Source: Chloroflexota bacterium (GTDB lineage: Bacteria; Chloroflexota; Anaerolineae; Ardenticatenales; Ardenticatenaceae). From it: DNA of 9,325 bases. Shown here piece by piece: positions 3,960 through 9,325 of this stretch. The DNA lies in contig DOUV01000230.1 of NCBI GenBank assembly GCA_003520455.1, forward strand, positions 1 to 9,325, written 5' to 3'. Each line of letters opens with the position of its first letter. The stretch's first letter is position 1. The notes under the pieces are model-generated. The model was not told the DNA's origin and made no database searches. It was given only the letters and a program-made list of their open reading frames with translations. A program made the translations under genes and the position numbers.

Positions 3960-6900
3960 TCACCGGCCTATCAATGGCAGATAGACTCGATAACCGACGA
4001 AGACGTTCACGCGCGCCGATCCCACCTGCCCATCGCTGTCCGTTGCTATGAGCGTGATCTGGTGCCAGCCGGGCGCCAGGCTCTGAGGGGACATGATGAG
4101 CTGTGCCCCGTTCCCCAGAACTCCTTGCCGGTCAGAGCGCCAGGTAAGGTTAGCGCCGCTCAGCTCCCCATCCTCCATGTCTTCGGCGTGCCCGGTTAGG
4201 ACAATGGCTGCATAGGGGTGGATCGTAGCGTTGCTCTCGGGTGTGCTGATCCAGACGCTGGGGGCCTTGCGTGTGACCTGGAAGGAAGCCGAGTCGGCAG
4301 CAGTCGTGTTGAAGCCGTCGCTGGCCAAGAGGCGAATCCTCGCCTGCGCGCCGCCGGGCCAGGAGGCGGTGTCCACCTCCAGGCTGGTGCCGGTAAGGTC
4401 GAAAGCTATGGGGGACCAGGAGGCGCCGCCATCGGGGGTGTACTCCACGGCATAGTGCAGAGTATCCCCATCCTCGTCGCTGGCCGTCCAGGCCAGGGTC
4501 ACCTTGCCGCTGATCATCTCCCCACCCTGGGGCGCGACGACCGCCACGATCGGCGCGTTCGGGCTGGCGACCCGCTCGATCAATATCGTCTCGCCGCGCC
4601 GCAACACGATGCGGCGTGCGTCAGCCGGCATGGGCAGGACGAAGGTGAAATGTCCTGTGCCGCTGCCGCTGGCGGCGCCTGGAGTGATGGTCATTGCCTT
4701 GCTGTATGTCAGCTTGAAGTAGTGGCGGGCCAGGCTCTCTCCCGTGGCAGTCTGGAGATCCAGCGAGTAGTCGCCTCTCGGGTCAGAGGCGTCGAAGGGT
4801 CCCTCGCCGGCGAACTGGTAAGGAGAGTCGAGCTCGGCGCTGCCATCCTCCCACACGCGGCCGCTGACCAGGATCGCCGGCTGCGGCTCCGCCTGCGAGG
4901 AGGCCGAGCCCATTGATGGAGTCGTTGCGCCCGCAGACTGGCCCGATGACGACAGTGATGCCGAAGCGCACCCGCTGCCCACCTTGGCCCACTCCTTTGA
5001 ATAGGCCTTGCCACTCAACCTGCTCCACATGTACGGCGAGATCCACATGTCCGCATCATTCGCACCTTGGGCCATGAAGTCCCTCATGCTGGCACCTCGT
5101 GTGGACGCAGGCCACCAGTAGAAGCCAACCTCTTTGACGGCCGGGTCTGTTCCGTAGGGCCAGCATTTCTCCTCTCCCGAGTTGGGGTGATCAAGACCCC
5201 GAGTGTGGCCGATCTCGTGAGCCAGCATTGACTGATTCCAGGCATTCTTGCCCGACCCTTGGGTCCACTCTTCGCCATAGCCCGTCGAGCCGCCTGCCCT
5301 TCCAATGTAGCTCGCCCCGGTGAGGGCGCCGGGCGGCAACCAGCCAAAGAGGACGTCGGGTTTGGGGCTCATCGCCTTCCAGCGATTGTAGAGCCAGGTC
5401 TCCAGATAGTTGCCGTCGTCAAGCCTCACGTCAGGGCCGTTGTACGGGATAGTCGGGACCTGGCTGTAGTTCACCCACATGGGGTACATCTGCCGCATGA
5501 GCAGGTAGGCACCTCCGACCACCCCGGCGTTGGCCAATGCATTGGTGAACTTGGGGTATTGCGTTCCGGCTGCCGTGGTGTAGTCGATCAATACCCACTT
5601 TACATCGAGCGGCTTACGCTCGACCAACCGGTCCCAGAGGTAGAGGGTCTTGTCGTTGTTCTTGTAGTTGGTCTCAGGTATCTTCTCATCCGCGTTTACG
5701 GTAGCATTCATAACGATGTGGGCTCCGGTCGGCTCGATAAAGTAGTTTGCCGTCGCGGACGCGTTGTCCCGCTTTTGCGCCAGGCTCTGATTGAGGGGAG
5801 CATTGATGTACTGCGGTGCGCCTGGGCCGGACCAGAAACCATAGCCGCACGGTTGCGCCGTGCATGCGGGATATGTCATCGATGTCAACCCGACCCTGAC
5901 GTTGCTGAGGGTGCCCTGGCAGCCGGAGCCAGTACAGCCGATGTATACGCGCACGAAGGTGTGCTTGCCCGAGGTCAGCTCCAGGCTGTTATCGGGGCAC
6001 AGGGTGTAGCCCTGGCTCTGGTCGAAGCACTGGATGCCCTGGGTAACCTCGATGCCCTGGATGAAGAGGTCTATGGGTCCCGAGGGGCCACCGCCGGGAG
6101 GCGACGGTGGTGCGAACCACATGGGGATGATAAGTGGTTGCACGGTGGGCACCTGCTCGGGCCGCGACGGCCTGACATCGAAACGATTGCCGAAATGGTC
6201 GCCAGGCTCGGGCCGGGTGTAGCGGATGCGGCTCCCGGCGACTGCTTCGCCTCCAGGGCCCGGGATGGCCGCCACGGCTTCGTAGTTGGGGTCGTTCAAA
6301 GCCATGAAGTAGTAAGGGAAGTATCCCTGTTCGTAAGTGGAGGCGGCAAGGATGAACGTGCCATCCGGGGCGGCGTGGGCCGTCGCCAGCAGCGGGCCAG
6401 GCTCCGAGGGACTCTCGGAGCCGTAGATGCTCACCTGAGCCCCCCGCAGCGGCCGGCCCTGGGTGCCCGGCTCCACCAGGTTGACCGTGCCGCCGAAGGT
6501 CCAAGTGAAGGAGGGTATGACGGCCTCACCACAGCTCTTCACACTCACGTCATCCAGCCTGAAGGTCGTCGGCACCTCACCGTCGGTGCTCACGCGGAAG
6601 GTCACGCCGACGGTCTGGCCGGCGTAGGCGGTCAGATCTAGAGTCTCCTGGTGCCACTGCCCCAGTGGCGCCACCGCCTGAAGGCGGCGCAGTCGGTCGG
6701 AGCCTGCTTCGTGCTGCACGATGACGTCCAGGAAGTCCCCGGGTTGCTCCGTTTCACCCTCAGCGAGCCACCAGAACTCCAGCCTTACTGGATTCGCTCC
6801 GGCCAGGATGGCCACCCTTTGCATCAGCTCACCGCCAGCGTCGTTGGCGCCGCCCAGCCAGGCGCCGTGGGCGCTGTTGCGCCCAGGCCCCAAGCCAACG

Positions 6901-7811
6901 TCACCATCGCTACTCCAGAAGGGCGGCAACGAGCCACTCTCGAAGCCGCCGTTGGCCAACTGCTCCAGGCACGGCAGTGGCGAGGGTATCGCGGTCGGCG
7001 TGATCGTTGGCGTAGAGGTCACCGTGGCCATGGGCGTTGGAGTCGGGGTCACGACCGTTGGAGGTGTCGGGGTCGGGCTTGCCGTCCTCGTGGCCGTCGG
7101 AATCGGCGATGGGGTACTCGTCCGCGTCGCCGTGGGCGTATGGGTGGCCGTCGCCGTGGCCGTGTTCGACGGTGTGGGCGTGGGCGTCGGCTGATGGTAC
7201 GTCACCACCAACCGTGGCACGCTCGCCCCCGCCTCTCGGCTCTGGAACCACCGCCCGTAATCCGTGCCGTCGATCGGGCCGCGCAGGTAGACGCCGTTGT
7301 TACTCGTACCGCCGTGCCAGGCCCGGGCGTAGCCGGTCACGTTCCAGGATTTGTAGCTGCCCGTGCCCGCATCCACCTGCGAGACGACGCCGATGGGATC
7401 GGCCGTGGGGAACGAGTTCCAGGTCACGCTACCTTCGCTCCAACTGCCCGTGACGAAGAAGACGGCGATGCCCACCGGACTGGGACCCGTCGAGTCCTCG
7501 AGGAACAGCTCGAGGGTTGCCGAGTCGATGATCGCGTTGGCCGGGAGAGACGAGAGGTCGAAGCGCACCAGCGTGACCGCTACGCGCACGCCTTCGATGT
7601 CGTTGTACGAGACCTCCAGAAAGCCGTCGCCGCCGAAGTTGGTGCTGGGCTGCCAACTCCGCACCGTCGCGTCGGCGACGGCAGCGAGGGTAACGGTGGT
7701 CTGGGCCGGCTCGGCGCGGCTGGGAGTGGCCTGGCCCAGGGCCAAGCCGACCAGCAACAGGGTAACAACACCCAACAGGACAATCAGGGTTCGCGCTCTT
7801 CGTCTGTCCAT
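3960..7811 (-). CDS. Secreted multidomain zinc metallopeptidase (metzincin-like) with carbohydrate-binding-like and Ig-like domains
   Basis: A 1283-residue protein. The start ATG at 7811 is chosen because GGAGGAG (7816-7822) precedes it and a signal peptide follows (basic MDRRRAR, hydrophobic 9-25, likely cut near 32). Domains: 38-205 DNRLRE/CBM96-like beta-sandwich; 208-280 Thr/Pro linker; 281-427 carbohydrate-binding-like sandwich (NGGFESG start); about 438-547 carboxypeptidase-regulatory-like; about 579-730 CARDB-like ('LFIQGIEVTQGIQ', 'TFVRVYI'); about 735-945 peptidase with HEIGHTRGLDH at 865-875 (three His zinc ligands, Glu866 catalytic) and a DFMAQG Met-turn followed by WISPYMW; 977-1270 Ig/PKD-like repeats including DGDTLHYAVEY; and a VYLPLIGR tail. 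The tail is frequent in exported Chloroflexota proteins and may be an anchoring or sorting signal. It probably cuts extracellular protein or glycoprotein; the substrate is unknown. Confidence 0.88.
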   Translation of the reverse strand: MDRRRARTLIVLLGVVTLLLVGLALGQATPSRAEPAQTTVTLAAVADATVRSWQPSTNFGGDGFLEVSYNDIEGVRVAVTLVRFDLSSLPANAIIDSATLELFLEDSTGPSPVGIAVFFVTGSWSEGSVTWNSFPTADPIGVVSQVDAGTGSYKSWNVTGYARAWHGGTSNNGVYLRGPIDGTDYGRWFQSREAGASVPRLVVTYHQPTPTPTPSNTATATATHTPTATRTSTPSPIPTATRTASPTPTPPTVVTPTPTPMATVTSTPTITPTAIPSPLPCLEQLANGGFESGSLPPFWSSDGDVGLGPGRNSAHGAWLGGANDAGGELMQRVAILAGANPVRLEFWWLAEGETEQPGDFLDVIVQHEAGSDRLRRLQAVAPLGQWHQETLDLTAYAGQTVGVTFRVSTDGEVPTTFRLDDVSVKSCGEAVIPSFTWTFGGTVNLVEPGTQGRPLRGAQVSIYGSESPSEPGPLLATAHAAPDGTFILAASTYEQGYFPYYFMALNDPNYEAVAAIPGPGGEAVAGSRIRYTRPEPGDHFGNRFDVRPSRPEQVPTVQPLIIPMWFAPPSPPGGGPSGPIDLFIQGIEVTQGIQCFDQSQGYTLCPDNSLELTSGKHTFVRVYIGCTGSGCQGTLSNVRVGLTSMTYPACTAQPCGYGFWSGPGAPQYINAPLNQSLAQKRDNASATANYFIEPTGAHIVMNATVNADEKIPETNYKNNDKTLYLWDRLVERKPLDVKWVLIDYTTAAGTQYPKFTNALANAGVVGGAYLLMRQMYPMWVNYSQVPTIPYNGPDVRLDDGNYLETWLYNRWKAMSPKPDVLFGWLPPGALTGASYIGRAGGSTGYGEEWTQGSGKNAWNQSMLAHEIGHTRGLDHPNSGEEKCWPYGTDPAVKEVGFYWWPASTRGASMRDFMAQGANDADMWISPYMWSRLSGKAYSKEWAKVGSGCASASLSSSGQSAGATTPSMGSASSQAEPQPAILVSGRVWEDGSAELDSPYQFAGEGPFDASDPRGDYSLDLQTATGESLARHYFKLTYSKAMTITPGAASGSGTGHFTFVLPMPADARRIVLRRGETILIERVASPNAPIVAVVAPQGGEMISGKVTLAWTASDEDGDTLHYAVEYTPDGGASWSPIAFDLTGTSLEVDTASWPGGAQARIRLLASDGFNTTAADSASFQVTRKAPSVWISTPESNATIHPYAAIVLTGHAEDMEDGELSGANLTWRSDRQGVLGNGAQLIMSPQSLAPGWHQITLIATDSDGQVGSARVNVFVGYRVYLPLIGR
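6972..7190 (-). repeat. Thr/Pro-rich linker-coding low-complexity repeat
   Basis: About 73 codons of alternating Thr, Pro, Ala, Ser and Val (for example TPTPTPSNTATATATHTP) join the CBM96-like and carbohydrate-binding-like domains of the metallopeptidase. The DNA is a degenerate GTCGGCGT-type repeat. Such linkers are typical of secreted Chloroflexota proteins, are likely O-glycosylated, and can change length by slippage. Confidence 0.85.
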
Positions 7812-7815
7812 CGCG

Positions 7816-7822
7816 CTCCTCC
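7816..7822 (-). promoter_or_regulatory. Ribosome binding site deciding the metallopeptidase start
   Basis: GGAGGAG on the minus strand lies 4 bases from the ATG at 7811. It selects this start over an upstream in-frame ATG at 7973, which would run through the neighbouring gene and add 54 residues before the signal peptide. Confidence 0.8.
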
Positions 7823-7830
7823 AGTCACGC

Positions 7831-9325
7831 TTAGTCGATGATCTGGCTAGACTTACTCGCCTGTGCCGTGTTGCCGTAGACCCCCATGTTGACCCGGCCC
7901 CCATTGGGGCTGGGCTCGCTGGCGTAGTCGGAAGCGGGATCGCCAGCATCGATGGCCGGGCTGTGGCCGGCATCCATCACCCAGCCGCCGCTGCCACCGT
8001 TGGCCGACGGGTCCCAGCGGCCGGCGATGGACCGCAGGTGGTAGTCGCCGTTGCCGGCATCGGCGAACAGCGGATCGGAGGTCCGATTGCCGGGGCCGGG
8101 AATCGCCTCTTGCGACGTCGTGTAGGTGACGCTGATCGTCGAGGTAGCATCCACCCAGAAATCATCCCCGCCCTGGCCCCAGAAGATGGAGTTCTTGACG
8201 GTCACCCGAGAGTTGCGTTCGACCATCAGCCCGTTGCCGCCCGGCCAGGTCTCGCAGTCGTGCCCGGCGATCGTGCTGTGCAGCACCGTGGCCCGCGAGC
8301 CGGGATCGCCGGGAGCGCCTTCGCCGGCCCCGTCCACGTAAATACCCACGCCGCCGCTTTCCGTACACCGGTTCCGGTAGATCAGCTCGTGGTCCAGGGT
8401 GGCGTCCGCGCCGTCGTCGATGAAGACCCCGCTGCCCATGGATGGCGCGTAGTTATCGGTGATGGTGTTGGAGGAGAGAGTGGCCGCGCTGCCCACCCCG
8501 AAGACGATGATGCCACCGCCCCAACCGTACCCCAGCGGCCGGCCGACCTCATTGCCCATGATCCGGTTGTGCGCGATGGTGGCCGCCGGCGAGGCGATGT
8601 AGAGCCCGCCGCCGTGGTCGCTCACGCCGACGTTCCCCTGCACGGTGTTGCCACGGATGACCACGGTGCCGCCATCGATGGCGATGCCGGCACCCCGCCC
8701 AGAGGTGTTATTCCGGATGAGGCTGTCGAGGATGGATACATCCGAGTCACTGGCGTAGATGCCGCCACCGACGGTCTCCTCGCCTGGCGCGGCGGCGGTG
8801 CGCGTGTCGTTGTCCTCGATGACGTTGTGCGCAATCGTCGGCGCGCCGCCACTCACATAGAAGCCCCCGCCCAGATTGTACCAGGGCAACCCCTCGACGC
8901 TGCGCGAGCCGCCCGTGATGCGGAAGCCGTCCACGGTGCTCGTGCCGGCGTTGAGTAGCGTGACCGTGGAATCGGTGCCATCCCCCTGGATGTGGGTCGC
9001 GTTGGCCGTCGGGTTGCGAGCATTGAAGTTCCCCCCGGATCCACCGGCGTAGTCTGAGGCCGTGCCGCCCACGTACCCCCCGGAGAGATGGACCGCTTTG
9101 TCCTGCACGCGGATGTTCTCGGCGTAGGTGCCGGCGGCCACCGCGATGGTCTCCCCGCTGCCGGCGGCGTTGATCGCCTCCTGGATGGTGTTGTAGGGGT
9201 ATTGGGCCGTGCCGTTCTCGTTGCCGGTGCTGTTATCGTCGTCCACGAAGAGGTCGGCGGCAACCGACGTGGCCGTCGGCGTCCGTGTGGGCGTGGGCGA
9301 GCCGGCCACCGTCGTCGAGGTAGCT
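7831..9325 (-). CDS. Right-handed parallel beta-helix protein, 5' end outside window
   Basis: Open from the right edge to the stop at 7831 (at least 497 codons); the GTG at 9309 is an internal Val, since the Thr-rich linker continues to the edge. After SPTPTRTPTAT comes LFVDDDNSTGNENGTAQYPY and NTIQEAINAAGSGETI, the usual entry to pectate-lyase-like helices (DUF1565-like). Next are many beta-helix rungs with asparagine ladders and GGG turns (AHNVIEDND, ILDSLIRNNTSGRGAGI, AHNRIMGNE, SSNTITDNYAP). The C-terminal SPAIDAGDPASDY and GGRVNMGVYGNTA resemble the 'choice-of-anchor Q' surface-anchoring region. Such folds bind or cleave polysaccharide, or serve as adhesins; catalytic residues cannot be assigned. 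The stop is 19 bp before the metallopeptidase start, so the two genes are probably co-transcribed. Confidence 0.88.
   Translation of the reverse strand, partial: ATSTTVAGSPTPTRTPTATSVAADLFVDDDNSTGNENGTAQYPYNTIQEAINAAGSGETIAVAAGTYAENIRVQDKAVHLSGGYVGGTASDYAGGSGGNFNARNPTANATHIQGDGTDSTVTLLNAGTSTVDGFRITGGSRSVEGLPWYNLGGGFYVSGGAPTIAHNVIEDNDTRTAAAPGEETVGGGIYASDSDVSILDSLIRNNTSGRGAGIAIDGGTVVIRGNTVQGNVGVSDHGGGLYIASPAATIAHNRIMGNEVGRPLGYGWGGGIIVFGVGSAATLSSNTITDNYAPSMGSGVFIDDGADATLDHELIYRNRCTESGGVGIYVDGAGEGAPGDPGSRATVLHSTIAGHDCETWPGGNGLMVERNSRVTVKNSIFWGQGGDDFWVDATSTISVTYTTSQEAIPGPGNRTSDPLFADAGNGDYHLRSIAGRWDPSANGGSGGWVMDAGHSPAIDAGDPASDYASEPSPNGGRVNMGVYGNTAQASKSSQIID

Noticed and set aside
6972..7190. Tandem repeat-like GTCGGCGT tract considered as a CRISPR or regulatory repeat
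   Set aside because: There are no constant repeats separated by unique spacers; it encodes the Thr/Pro linker in frame.
7812..7973. An earlier in-frame start for the metallopeptidase at 7973
   Set aside because: It would overlap the beta-helix gene by about 140 bases and bury the signal peptide; the ATG at 7811 has a strong ribosome site.
7363..8958. Plus-strand open frame (about 530 codons) opposite the metallopeptidase and beta-helix genes
   Set aside because: It crosses two well-supported genes in antisense, has no ribosome site or domain pattern, and arises from high GC. The plus-strand frames at 5259-6641 and 6651-7841 are rejected for the same reason.

Overview
The window looks like a piece of a Chloroflexota (Anaerolineae/Caldilinea-like) chromosome, probably from a metagenome. 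The evidence is overall high GC, long Thr/Pro linkers in secreted proteins, a C-terminal YLPLIGR tail typical of exported Chloroflexota proteins, and the mix of toxin-antitoxin genes, HNH and transposase debris. This is recognition by eye, not a database result. All host genes are on the minus strand; the only plus-strand gene is a transposase.

Region 1 (about 1-3840) is a plastic accessory zone. From the left it holds: an intact two-gene toxin-antitoxin-like operon (PBECR/RelE-like nuclease fold protein plus DUF2283 protein, overlapping by 16 bp); a stretch of broken fragments (flavin/F420-type PPOX protein and MalT/LuxR-type ATPase); a MazF/PemK-family toxin with a frameshift; and its antitoxin gene, cut in two by a complete 1266-bp IS256-family element. 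The insertion can be reconstructed to the base. Inverted repeats lie at 1550-1582 and 2783-2815, and an 8-bp target duplication CGGTCACA lies at 1542-1549 and 2816-2823. Removing the element and one duplication copy restores an uninterrupted 68-codon antitoxin whose stop overlaps the toxin start. Further right are the tail of an IS1182-like transposase, a scrap of a membrane-sensor protein, a 241-bp near-perfect copy of the window's first 241 bases carrying a 5'-truncated DUF2283 gene, and an HNH endonuclease pseudogene with a stop and a frameshift.

Region 2 (3960-9325) is intact and contains two large secreted-protein genes in one apparent operon, 19 bp apart. The upstream gene (5' end outside the window) encodes a right-handed parallel beta-helix protein with a Thr/Pro linker. 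The downstream gene encodes a 1283-residue exported multidomain zinc metallopeptidase: signal peptide, CBM96/DNRLRE-like domain, Thr/Pro linker, carbohydrate-binding-like domain, carboxypeptidase-regulatory-like domain, HExxHxxGxxH metzincin-like domain, Ig-like repeats and YLPLIGR tail. They probably act at the cell surface or on extracellular polymer, but substrates cannot be read from sequence.

I see no rRNA, tRNA, CRISPR array or clear riboswitch. I do not see a convincing wholly new system. The most informative signals are the nucleotide-resolved toxin-antitoxin breakage and the 3268-bp-spaced duplication.
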